A stretch of 38,581 nt of DNA, taken from positions 1-38,581 of the forward strand of contig WRDH01000029.1 of assembly GCA_009783555.1 (NCBI GenBank). Direction: 5' to 3'. Below are positions 7,310 to 15,143 of the stretch, one piece after another (position 1 is the first letter of the stretch; every line of letters begins with the position of its first letter). The notes under the pieces were generated by a model. The model saw nothing but the letters and a program-made list of their open reading frames with translations, ran no database searches and was not told the DNA's origin. Position numbers and translations under genes: made by a program. This DNA is from Oscillospiraceae bacterium. GTDB taxonomy: Bacteria; Bacillota; Clostridia; Oscillospirales; Oscillospiraceae.

Positions 7310-8875
7310 TCACCTCCATTCAACAACTATGTTGCTTGTATACTCATTAAGCTCCATATTGAGTTCCTCAAGGGTAGTTATACGCTGTCCGAGGATCGTT
7401 ACATTCCGGATTGTAACATTTTCAACAGTGTGCTCTTCGTTATGACCGAGTATCCGTGATGGCGGAACTCTTCCGTCAAGTGTTCTGACAACAGTTAACC
7501 CGTCAATCAATATATCATAAATCTGACCCCATTCATCACGGACGGCAGACCATCCGGATTTCAGCATATGAAACTCAATCAGCTCATCGTTAACACCATA
7601 ATCGCCGCGCATAAAAGCGTTTTCCACCATTATATTCTCATATGTGATATTACGGACAATCGCATCGTCGCTGTTGTGAATACTGATCACCGGCTTGTGG
7701 TTATTATACAGCACGGTAATATTTCTGAAAGTGATATCTTCAATCACGGGGTTGAGATTGATACCTTTGTTTGTCTCGTATCCGATTTCCATTGATTGGG
7801 CGAGGTCTGTCCATATCTGAATGTCCTCAAAAAGGATATTGCGCGACGCGCCCGCATAGTTCTTTATAACCAATGAATCATCCCATGTACGGGCAAACGA
7901 ATTGCGGACAGTGTGATCCCGGCATGATTGGAACGTAAATCCGTCACCATTTTGACGCGCCGAGATGATTTTGACATTATTTATATGCACATCTTCACTC
8001 ATGTAGGAATTAAAGTTCCACGCGTTGGCGTTAATGATTATGAAATCCTCCGCAATGACGTTTTTAACTCCCCGTAAATCAATGGGTACACGAGCGTAAG
8101 AACCGGGTTGGTTATGCCCCGGAAAATCCGCGCCGCAAATTATACCCCGTCCTCGGATTGTTATATTCGCCGAGTTCTCTGAGATAATGACGGAGTTTAG
8201 CACCGCTCCGCCTGATATATACAGGGTTTGGTCGCTCCTTAGCAAGATGGCATCCTTTGTCCAATGCCCCGGCTCGATGAAGTAAACATTCGGGTCGTTT
8301 CTGTCGGGAATGTCTGTTTCGGGCGGGTTGACAAAGATGTGGGTAGCTTTATTCACATGATCATTATAAACCACCGTGTAAAACCCGGGCTCTGTGATGG
8401 TAAAAGTGACACGTCCGTTGGTGACATCCGGGGTAATACCGTGATATGCAGGCATGACAACAGCCGTTTCGACAGGTACCGGAAGCCCCGGCATTTCAAT
8501 TTCGATTTTTACTTCGCCATCTAAATCAAAATAAACCATCGGTGTGTCGGACGGGATGGTGTTTGCATTCCAAATATGCTCATGGTTTACCATGACATCA
8601 TATACGAACAGTTCATGCCCTTCAACCCATATCCTGGCAGTCTGTGATGTCTGCATTGTCTTCGGTCCTTCATAAAGGGTGAATCTCGGACCGTCCCCTG
8701 TATACTCGCCTCCAACTACTTCGATTTCAATCACCTCCGGCTCGGGCGGATCCATAACTATCGGCTCCGGCTCGGGAGCGGCAAGTGTCATAATCGCAGC
8801 ACCCGCACATACCACTGCTGCTATGCCTAGTACTATCGTAATTATGGTAACTATCGGCTTCTTCTTTACTTCCAT
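7310..8875 (-). CDS. GH28-like right-handed beta-helix protein, membrane anchored
   Basis: A 521-residue protein with an N-terminal signal anchor ('IVTIITIVLGIAAVVCAGAA'), an acidic Pro-rich linker and a parallel beta-helix. Its spaced repeats ('VIAEDFIIINANAWNF', 'DVHINNVKIIS', 'NILFEDIQIWTD', 'DITFRNITVL') and three aspartates resemble family 28 (polygalacturonase-type) enzymes: Asp in 'QNGDGF' and the pair in 'WDDSLVIK' stand 21 and 22 residues apart, the GH28 spacing. The usual Gly-His-Gly and Arg-Ile-Lys motifs are not evident ('SMEIGYETN' sits where the His is expected), so the activity may differ or be lost. It probably acts outside the cell on a glycan. First gene of a three-gene operon with a LacI-type operator at the 5' end. 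AGAGGGG precedes the ATG. Confidence 0.75.
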   Translation of the reverse strand: MEVKKKPIVTIITIVLGIAAVVCAGAAIMTLAAPEPEPIVMDPPEPEVIEIEVVGGEYTGDGPRFTLYEGPKTMQTSQTARIWVEGHELFVYDVMVNHEHIWNANTIPSDTPMVYFDLDGEVKIEIEMPGLPVPVETAVVMPAYHGITPDVTNGRVTFTITEPGFYTVVYNDHVNKATHIFVNPPETDIPDRNDPNVYFIEPGHWTKDAILLRSDQTLYISGGAVLNSVIISENSANITIRGRGIICGADFPGHNQPGSYARVPIDLRGVKNVIAEDFIIINANAWNFNSYMSEDVHINNVKIISARQNGDGFTFQSCRDHTVRNSFARTWDDSLVIKNYAGASRNILFEDIQIWTDLAQSMEIGYETNKGINLNPVIEDITFRNITVLYNNHKPVISIHNSDDAIVRNITYENIMVENAFMRGDYGVNDELIEFHMLKSGWSAVRDEWGQIYDILIDGLTVVRTLDGRVPPSRILGHNEEHTVENVTIRNVTILGQRITTLEELNMELNEYTSNIVVEWR

Positions 8876-8897
8876 AACGATTTTTCCCCTCTCATCA

Positions 8898-8911
8898 GTT
8901 TAGCGTTAAAC
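8898..8911. promoter_or_regulatory. LacI-type operator 1 (GH28 operon)
   Basis: GTTTAGCGTTAAAC, a pseudo-palindrome with a central CG as in LacI/GalR-family operators. It lies a few nt downstream of the expected transcription start of the GH28 operon. The exact complement occurs at 9032-9045 and a 12/14 match at 21190-21203. Confidence 0.8.
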
Positions 8912-8920
8912 CTTTATCAG

Positions 8921-8949
8921 ATTATACTATGCCGGCGGATTGTATGCAA
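8921..8949 (-). promoter_or_regulatory. Promoter of the GH28-discoidin-GH65 operon
   Basis: On the minus strand TTGCAT (8949-8944), a 17-bp spacer and TATAAT (8926-8921). The operator at 8898-8911 begins 9 nt after the -10 box. Confidence 0.75.
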
Positions 8950-8993
8950 CAGGAATTTTAATGTATTTGCTATTAATTTTTTTAAACTTTGCC

Positions 8994-9022
8994 TTGACAA
9001 TAGGTTTTCATTTTGTTAGAAT
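8994..9022 (+). promoter_or_regulatory. Promoter of the duplicated-domain lipoprotein gene
   Basis: TTGACA (8994-8999), a 17-bp spacer and TAGAAT (9017-9022). The operator at 9032 starts 9 nt after the -10 box, the same geometry as at the other two units. Confidence 0.8.
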
Positions 9023-9031
9023 GTCAGGTAA

Positions 9032-9045
9032 GTTTAACGCTAAAC
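9032..9045. promoter_or_regulatory. LacI-type operator 2 (lipoprotein gene)
   Basis: GTTTAACGCTAAAC, the exact reverse complement of operator 1, placed at the transcription start of the 9074 gene, where a bound repressor would block initiation or early elongation. Confidence 0.8.
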
Positions 9046-9073
9046 CAACAAAACTAAAAAGGAGATCTCAAAA

Positions 9074-10504
9074 ATGAAAAAACTACTCTGTATCCTGCTT
9101 GCAATGGCAATGGTTTTCGCAGTAGTAGCCTGCGCGAGCCCTGACGACACTCCCGCAGCAACAGACCCGCCTCCGCCGACAGATGCACCCCCGCCCCCGC
9201 CTCCTCCGCCACCCCCTGAACCTCATGTTCCGTCAGAATTTATGTGGAACAACTTCGCGGGACGCGACCCGGACAACAAGCCCGATCTTTCCACTAACGG
9301 AATGCCTATATGGTGGGACAACTGGGCGAACCTTAGAGCAAGCTCATCCGCTAACGGTGTCGAAATCAACTTCAGACCGGGAGGATTTGACCACGAGCTT
9401 ATGGACAGCATGGACGACTACTTTGACAGAGCCGCAGACTGGATGGGCAACTGGGGTGAGGCTGTCAATATGTGGGCACTCGAAGGTATTTCATACTGCA
9501 GATATCTGACAATCCGTATGGCAGGCGGCGAAGGCGGCGAAGAAAACTTCCTGATGCTGCACTTCGAACCTGAAGACAGCCTGCGCTTTGTTGCACGTTT
9601 TTCCGATTTAGTAACAGCCGACGGCGGCAGCCCGGAAATTACGACCGATATGCAGGATATAGTTATCGACCTTGAGGCATCCGGCTTCCCGGGCATGACA
9701 AACCGTATGCATATTCGCGCATGGGTACAGTGTACAATTATCCTTGAAGAAATTTTCTTCTCCGATCCCGTAAGTCCGATTGATCCGGACGATCCTCTTG
9801 GCGGGATCACAGTTCCGGAAAAAGGTGACGTTGCTGAAATCGCCAGAGCACATGGTATTTTCTCATGGAATAATTTTGACAATCGCGACCCCAACAATAA
9901 ACCCGATCTTGCCCCCAACGGCGCAAATATGTGGTGGGACAACTGGGCGAACCTTCGAGCCGGTGTTGAAAACGGAATCGTGGAAATCAGCTTCAGACCC
10001 GCACCGTTTGACCGCGAAGACTTTGACGATTTGGATGATTACTACGATAGAGCCTCCGACTGGATGGGCAACTGGGGTGAAGCAATCAACATGTGGGCAC
10101 TTGACGGAATCGCGTTTTGCAGATATCTGACATTCCGCATGGCAGGCGGCGAAGGCGGCGAAGAAGACAAAATCATGCTGCACTTCCAGCCCGAAGACGG
10201 ACCCTCATTTGTCGCTCGTTTCTCTGATTTGGTAACAGTGGACGGCGGCAGCCCGGCAATCACCACCGAAATGCAGGATATAATGATTGACCTGCAAGCA
10301 TCCGGCTTCCCCGGCATGACAAACCGTATGCACATCCGCGCATTTGTGGAATGCACAATCTTCCTTGATGAAATCTTCTTCTGGGGTACTGTTGCGATGA
10401 TTAACGGCGAAAGCCCGGATACAATTTTCGCAGGCTTCACAGTTGAAGCAATCGGCAACCCTGCAGATCTGCCAATCAGGGAATTTGTCGAAGAAGCAAG
10501 CTAA
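9074..10504 (+). CDS. Secreted lipoprotein with two copies of an unrecognised ~180-residue domain
   Basis: A 476-residue lipoprotein: signal peptide 1-19 with lipobox 'VVAC' (Cys20), then a Pro-rich linker (about 30-50) with a run of prolines. Two tandem copies of one domain follow, at about 56-236 and 263-440, a period of 207 residues. Both begin 'F-x-WNNF..RDP.NKPDL', share 'WWDNWANLRA', 'DWMGNWGEA.NMWAL', 'RMAGGEGGEE' and 'GFPGMTNRMHIRA', and end with a beta strand (EEIFF). The Trp and acidic content suggests a beta-sandwich carbohydrate-binding fold, but I do not recognise the family. There is no visible catalytic signature. AAGGAG precedes the start. Its operator is identical to that of the GH28 operon, so it is probably induced by the same sugar and may act as a surface glycan binder. 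Confidence 0.85.
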   Translation: MKKLLCILLAMAMVFAVVACASPDDTPAATDPPPPTDAPPPPPPPPPPEPHVPSEFMWNNFAGRDPDNKPDLSTNGMPIWWDNWANLRASSSANGVEINFRPGGFDHELMDSMDDYFDRAADWMGNWGEAVNMWALEGISYCRYLTIRMAGGEGGEENFLMLHFEPEDSLRFVARFSDLVTADGGSPEITTDMQDIVIDLEASGFPGMTNRMHIRAWVQCTIILEEIFFSDPVSPIDPDDPLGGITVPEKGDVAEIARAHGIFSWNNFDNRDPNNKPDLAPNGANMWWDNWANLRAGVENGIVEISFRPAPFDREDFDDLDDYYDRASDWMGNWGEAINMWALDGIAFCRYLTFRMAGGEGGEEDKIMLHFQPEDGPSFVARFSDLVTVDGGSPAITTEMQDIMIDLQASGFPGMTNRMHIRAFVECTIFLDEIFFWGTVAMINGESPDTIFAGFTVEAIGNPADLPIREFVEEAS

Positions 10505-10553
10505 TAAGAATGCAAACAGTTATATTGCATAATAACACGTAACCCTATATAAT

Positions 10554-10578
10554 AAGGGCGGATTAAATATCCGCCCTT
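10554..10578 (+). terminator. Hairpin terminator after the lipoprotein gene
   Basis: AAGGGCGGAT (10554-10563) and ATCCGCCCTT (10569-10578) form a perfect 10-bp stem with a 5-nt loop. The downstream T-run is poor (AAAACTTAAAG), so it may be a weak terminator or a 3' stabiliser. It separates the lipoprotein gene from lacI. Confidence 0.6.
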
Positions 10579-10670
10579 AAAACTTAAAGTTATATGCCCT
10601 TTGCTTATCAATACTTGTGACTCCAGGCAGTCACCGACACATTACAATAGAAAAACAACAGGAGTATTCA

Positions 10671-11684
10671 ATGACCACACTCAAAGACATCGCCCGTGAA
10701 GCCGAAGTCAGTATTACAACAGTGTCAAATGTAGTACACGGCAGGCAAAGCAGAGTCTCACCGGAGGTTTCTACAAAAATCCTGGAGATAATCGAGCGTG
10801 AGAACTACATCCCCAGCATGACTGCCCGCACATTGGCAAACAACGCATCCCCGATAGTCGGTATAATAAACCACGCCCATTCGCAAAGCGGCGGCGGCTT
10901 TTTGTCGGACCCTTTCCACAATACCTTCATAGGGAGCATCGAAGACCGTATGCGTGATGAGGGCTATTACATTATGGTGCGGACAGTCAAGGATGCCCGG
11001 GGTTTGGAGGAAGTGTACCGAAACTGGAATCTCGCGGGAATGGTTTTCACCGGGTTATATGAGGACGATTTCTTTGAATGTGTACGCAGAATCAATATCC
11101 CCTACGTTTTGATTGACAGCTACATAAGCTCTGCGGATGCGTGCAATGTGGGACTGGAAGATCAAAAAGGCGGCTATATCGCAACCCGTTATTTACTGGA
11201 AAACGGTCATAGAGTAATTGCGTTTGCTTCTCCGATTATCCGTAAGGATGGTGTTGTTGAACAGCGTTTACACGGGTATAGACAGGCTTTGCAAGAGTTT
11301 GGAGTTCCCTTTGACCGCGAACTGGTGTTTGAGAAAGAAATATACAATACAGCAGAAGGTATAAAGCTGGGCAGGTTCATCGGCACAAAAAAAGATGTTA
11401 CAGGCATCTTTGCGACTGCGGATGTCTTGGCAGCGGGCATAATAACAGGTCTTCGAGAGATAGGTATAAATGTTCCCGCCGACAAATCAATTATCGGGTT
11501 CGATGATAACTACCTGTGCCAAATCACTTACCCCCACTTGACCACCGTGCATCAAGACGCAGAACAAAAAGGCATCATCGCCGCAGAAATGATGCTGGCT
11601 CAACTAAAAAACAAACCCATACGCGAAAGAAAAATAATACTGCCGGTATTTTTGCAAATACGCGACAGCGTCCGAAAGTTATAG
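10671..11684 (+). CDS. LacI-family transcriptional regulator
   Basis: A 337-residue LacI/GalR regulator. The N-terminal helix-turn-helix is 'TLKDIAREAEVSITTVSNVV' followed by HGR and the hinge 'SMTARTLANNASPIVGIIN'; the periplasmic-binding-like effector domain follows ('GYIATRYLLENGHRVIAFA', 'GIFATADVLAAGII', 'IIGFDDNYLCQITYPHLTTV'). The frame is open 18 codons further upstream, but AGGAG at 6 nt spacing fixes the ATG at 10671. It sits among the sugar genes and is the only visible regulator of this class; three CG-centred palindromes at 8898, 9032 and 21190 are its probable targets. The inducer is likely a saccharide but cannot be identified. It converges with the CHASE2/HD-GYP gene. Confidence 0.93.
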   Translation: MTTLKDIAREAEVSITTVSNVVHGRQSRVSPEVSTKILEIIERENYIPSMTARTLANNASPIVGIINHAHSQSGGGFLSDPFHNTFIGSIEDRMRDEGYYIMVRTVKDARGLEEVYRNWNLAGMVFTGLYEDDFFECVRRINIPYVLIDSYISSADACNVGLEDQKGGYIATRYLLENGHRVIAFASPIIRKDGVVEQRLHGYRQALQEFGVPFDRELVFEKEIYNTAEGIKLGRFIGTKKDVTGIFATADVLAAGIITGLREIGINVPADKSIIGFDDNYLCQITYPHLTTVHQDAEQKGIIAAEMMLAQLKNKPIRERKIILPVFLQIRDSVRKL

Positions 11685-11712
11685 CTTGTCACAGGTGAAA
11701 CATCGAAGAATA

Positions 11713-11737
11713 AGACACGGGGACAGGTTCACTGTCT
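11713..11737. repeat. GGGGAC-core hairpin, copy 3
   Basis: Arms AGACA (11713-11717) and TGTCT (11733-11737) enclose CGGGGACAGGTTCAC. It lies between the convergent lacI and CHASE2/HD-GYP genes; its right arm overlaps the stop codon of the latter. Confidence 0.5.
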
Positions 11738-13781
11738 ATATGCCAATTCCGCTTTCTATAAATAACTCCACAAGTTCACCGTCGAGTTTACCTTCATCAA
11801 CCATTGAGCGAAGAATTTTTATAGCGACGTCATGCGGGGCAGCCTTTTTATAGGGTCTGTCCCTTGCTGTGAGTGCATCGTATATATCGAGCATTGTTAA
11901 TATACGCACTTCCACCGGAACTTCTTCATTTGCTGCTTTATACGGATAACCTGTGCCGTCAATAAACTCGTGGTGGCTCTTTGCCCAATTCGGGACATCG
12001 GCAAGGTCTTCGCTGAACTTCATGTTGCCGAGCAAACGTTCCGTTACGCTTGCATGTTCTTCCATAATTCCGCGTTCGGCATCGGTCAGGGTACCTTTTC
12101 TTGTGCTGAGTGATACAATATCATCTTCGTCAAAAACCGGCAAAGTGTTGCCGTCGTTGTCTTCGTATACGATGTCACTAAGCGTTTTGACCCGTGCTAT
12201 ATCCTCGTCGGGCAAAAATCCTGCGGTATTTATACGCTCTATAAAAGTTAAGGTATCGTTAAGATATTCCACAAGCTCATCGTATCTGTCCTGTTTCATA
12301 TTACCGGATAAAAACATAACCTTGTCATAAAGCTTCTTTATTTCAAACCGCTGCATAATAACAGATATCTTATTGCCCAGACGGCTCGGTTTATCCATAA
12401 CTTCCAGTGGTGTTACTATTTTTCCGACATCATGTAGGTATGCCGCCATAACAAGCTGCTCCTCGCGGTTTTCGTCCATGTGAAACGGTGAACCGGGCTC
12501 AAATTTCCCGCGCAAAAAACGGACAAGAGCCCCCGTGTAGTCCGCAACATGTATGGAATGGTTTGCGTTATATGGCGTACGCTCGTCTATTGCGGCTGTC
12601 ATTACCTTAACGAAAGAGTTAAATAGTTCCTTTGTTTCAGCGTAATGCTTTTCATTGATTTCAGCAATAGCGGTGATGTGTGCGAACTTGTCGGAAATAA
12701 AACGGTAAACCAGTGCAAAGATAAATAAGACGACTGCCGAAATTACCGGATATATAAGAGTGGTTATCCATCCTGCTTGATATAGTTGATAATTGATAAA
12801 AACATACCCAAACATGAATACAACCAAGATTAAAAACGACAACCGTATATCTACCTGCATAAAAACAAAGCTGAATAAAAGCAAAGTGAAAATAATAATC
12901 GCAATATTCACCCATCCCGGTGCATAGCTCTTGAAATATCCATCTAAAAACATTTGTAAGATATTTGCATGTATTTCAACCCCGTGCATTGGCGTACCCG
13001 GGTCTGTGGCAGTGAAATATGAATCCATCAAACCATATGCATAAGGACCAATCAAAACAATAGAATCAGCAAAAAAAGCAGGGTCGAAATCATCGGCAAA
13101 TATATCACGAAAAGATGTGCCAAATCCGACCGCGCCAAAATAATCGCCGGGTCTTCCGGTAAATACAAGCCGCATGGGGTTGCTCATGCCCGGAGGAATC
13201 TCCACGTCTTCCCCTGTGAATGCTTTGTAGATAGCTTCTGCGAATGTAGGCTCGTGATTACCGAAAAAAACGGGACTTAGCTCAGTACGACGAACGACGC
13301 CATCAGGGTCAATTATCGTGTTAAGAATCCCATAACTTGATACATATTCCAGCTCGGGAAAAGGCTTTTCAAAAGTCCTCACGTCACCGCGATAATCCAG
13401 TGATATTGCAGCGCCAAATACAACATTGCCGAGCTCGGCAGCAGCCATAACAAGAGCCTCATCAGCAGCCGGGTCGTTGCTTTCTCCTGAATAAATCATA
13501 TCAACAGCGATAACAGCGGGTTCCCAACCGGGCTCGCTGTTAAGTATATCGATAGCATCAGCCATGATCTGACGCGACCAGAATTGCAGAGGTCCGAATT
13601 CGATAAGCGTCTCCTCATCGATACCGAATACAAATATATCAGGATGGATAATACCAAAGTCGCGATATAACCTATCCTGTGCAACATACTCAAACTGCCC
13701 AAGCGCTTTTGTGAGAAAAAGTGTCAACAGTAAGGCTGATACAAGTAAATATCCTATGTACTTTTGTAAGGTTTGTTTCAT
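11736..13781 (-). CDS. CHASE2 sensor - HD-GYP phosphodiesterase-type signalling protein
   Basis: A 681-residue membrane signalling protein. A first helix (about 8-27) is followed by an extracytoplasmic CHASE2 domain (about 30-275; 'DRLYRDFGIIHPDIFVFGID', 'AVDMIYSG', 'PGTPMHGVEIHANILQMFLD'), a block of hydrophobic helices (about 285-365) and a cytoplasmic HD-GYP domain. The HD motif is 'YLHDVGK' with His near residue 450, and the GYP motif appears as 'HHEFIDGTGYP' near 605. HD-GYP domains usually hydrolyse cyclic di-GMP; there is a large insertion (about 475-565) between the two motifs. The ribosome site is weak. It is transcribed divergently from a FecR-domain lipoprotein; CHASE2 and FecR domains are often neighbours, which suggests a shared envelope-sensing job. 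Confidence 0.88.
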   Translation of the reverse strand: MKQTLQKYIGYLLVSALLLTLFLTKALGQFEYVAQDRLYRDFGIIHPDIFVFGIDEETLIEFGPLQFWSRQIMADAIDILNSEPGWEPAVIAVDMIYSGESNDPAADEALVMAAAELGNVVFGAAISLDYRGDVRTFEKPFPELEYVSSYGILNTIIDPDGVVRRTELSPVFFGNHEPTFAEAIYKAFTGEDVEIPPGMSNPMRLVFTGRPGDYFGAVGFGTSFRDIFADDFDPAFFADSIVLIGPYAYGLMDSYFTATDPGTPMHGVEIHANILQMFLDGYFKSYAPGWVNIAIIIFTLLLFSFVFMQVDIRLSFLILVVFMFGYVFINYQLYQAGWITTLIYPVISAVVLFIFALVYRFISDKFAHITAIAEINEKHYAETKELFNSFVKVMTAAIDERTPYNANHSIHVADYTGALVRFLRGKFEPGSPFHMDENREEQLVMAAYLHDVGKIVTPLEVMDKPSRLGNKISVIMQRFEIKKLYDKVMFLSGNMKQDRYDELVEYLNDTLTFIERINTAGFLPDEDIARVKTLSDIVYEDNDGNTLPVFDEDDIVSLSTRKGTLTDAERGIMEEHASVTERLLGNMKFSEDLADVPNWAKSHHEFIDGTGYPYKAANEEVPVEVRILTMLDIYDALTARDRPYKKAAPHDVAIKILRSMVDEGKLDGELVELFIESGIGI

Positions 13782-13866
13782 GTTCTTAATAATCCGGAAA
13801 TTTATTTTGAATTATATCACAATAAGCAGATAACAAACAACAAGAACGGCACAAGAAACGAAAATC

Positions 13867-13895
13867 TTGAATAGAGAAGTCAGTTGTAGTAGAAT
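13867..13895 (+). promoter_or_regulatory. Promoter of the FecR-domain gene
   Basis: TTGAAT (13867-13872), a 17-bp spacer and TAGAAT (13890-13895), in the divergent gap between the CHASE2 and FecR genes. A second TAGAAT-like box occurs at 13953-13958. Confidence 0.5.
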
Positions 13896-13980
13896 GTAGA
13901 GGCAAAATTAAATACCTGCGTAAGAAAAACAGCATCATAATAATTTGTGTAGTAGAATGTTTTTTGGAGGAATTAATAAA

Positions 13981-15066
13981 ATGAAAAATAATAATAAGAC
14001 ATTTATTATCTCAATACTTATACTTTTACTTACTCTTATGATGGTTGCTTGCGGCAATGGTGAGCTTGAAGCGCGTACCATGTCAATATTAGAGATTGAT
14101 GGCGACACTGTGAATCTTACACGCGCAGGACGGGAATCAAGCGCTTCTGCCGGTACAAGGTTAAACGAAGGAGATGCATTATCGAGCGGGGTTGCATCAT
14201 TTTGCAATATTCTGCTGGATGCGCGGTCACACGTGAAGATGGACGAGCAGAGTAATATATCCATAGAAAAACTGACCGACAATCTACTTTCAATTGCGGT
14301 CACACGCGGACAGGTGCTCATTGATGTGCAAGAGCAGTCCCCGGAACACTCGACACAAACTCAAGTAGGAAATGTCGTCTTCGGAGTACGCGGGACATTA
14401 TTTGTAGCGGGTCTCGATAATAACCGGCAGGTACTTATTATAATGCTGGAGGGAAGTGTAGAAACTGATGACGGGCGGACGTTAGCACAAGGAACGGTGG
14501 CAAATATATCAGACGGTGTTGAAAGGGTTTATGACATTTCACCACTGGTCTTGGAAGAGCTTGACAGATTCACTCTGCAAGCAATATTGGACAATTGGGA
14601 GCGGGTACAAAATGCAGGGGTCGTTACCCCTGATCAACAAAGTATAGTAAGAGAACTGCTTGAACAACGCGAAACGGGAACAGACGGACCGGGAACAGGT
14701 GAAACCGGGAGCGAAGCCGATGGTGAAACAGACAACGAACCGGGAGGTAGTCCAACAGAAAGCACACTAGATGATCATTTAATCGGTGTGTGGAGTTTTG
14801 AAGAATCCGATGGATATTACAGCACCTCTATAAGTTGGGAGTTTTCTTCTGACGGAACATTTAAACAGCATTTTGAAGTAACTTTTCACGATCCCGAGTT
14901 CGGATATACACAAACGTTTGATACAACCGGAGTATGGCATATTCAAGGACCCGGCGAGCTGGTAACGACCGCTGACGGGTCTACAGATGTTACTTCCTAT
15001 GCGATACAAGGCAATACGCTAACTATGACCCTGGCACATGGCACCAGTGTTTATACAAAGCGATAA
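13981..15066 (+). CDS. FecR-domain lipoprotein with C-terminal lipocalin-like domain
   Basis: A 361-residue lipoprotein starting at the ATG after GGAGG (the frame is open 12 codons further upstream). The signal peptide ends in lipobox 'MVAC'. Residues of about 35-165 form a FecR domain: 'GTRLNEGDALSSGVASFCNI', 'HVKMDEQSNISI', 'LSIAVTRGQVLIDV', 'VVFGVRGTLFVAG'. A Gly/Thr/Glu-rich linker (about 230-262) leads to an about 95-residue domain ('LIGVWSFEES', 'WEFSSDGTFKQHFEV', 'TTGVWHIQG') with the pattern of lipocalin-like DUF5640-type domains. It is divergent from the CHASE2/HD-GYP gene, whose extracytoplasmic domain may be its partner. The function of such Gram-positive FecR lipoproteins is unknown. 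Confidence 0.83.
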   Translation: MKNNNKTFIISILILLLTLMMVACGNGELEARTMSILEIDGDTVNLTRAGRESSASAGTRLNEGDALSSGVASFCNILLDARSHVKMDEQSNISIEKLTDNLLSIAVTRGQVLIDVQEQSPEHSTQTQVGNVVFGVRGTLFVAGLDNNRQVLIIMLEGSVETDDGRTLAQGTVANISDGVERVYDISPLVLEELDRFTLQAILDNWERVQNAGVVTPDQQSIVRELLEQRETGTDGPGTGETGSEADGETDNEPGGSPTESTLDDHLIGVWSFEESDGYYSTSISWEFSSDGTFKQHFEVTFHDPEFGYTQTFDTTGVWHIQGPGELVTTADGSTDVTSYAIQGNTLTMTLAHGTSVYTKR

Positions 15067-15070
15067 CAGG

Positions 15071-15099
15071 GAAGACAGATGAACCGTCCCCCTGTCTTC
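15071..15099. repeat. GGGGAC-core hairpin, copy 4
   Basis: Arms GAAGACAG (15071-15078) and CTGTCTTC (15092-15099) enclose ATGAACCGTCCCC. It lies between the convergent FecR and GH65 genes, 4 nt after the FecR stop. The 13-nt word ACAGATGAACCGT recurs at 22222-22234 and, as its complement, in copy 1. Confidence 0.6.
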
Positions 15100-15143
15100 A
15101 CTGCTCTTGTTACGTTTATCCAGCCATTTACTAAAAAAGTCAA

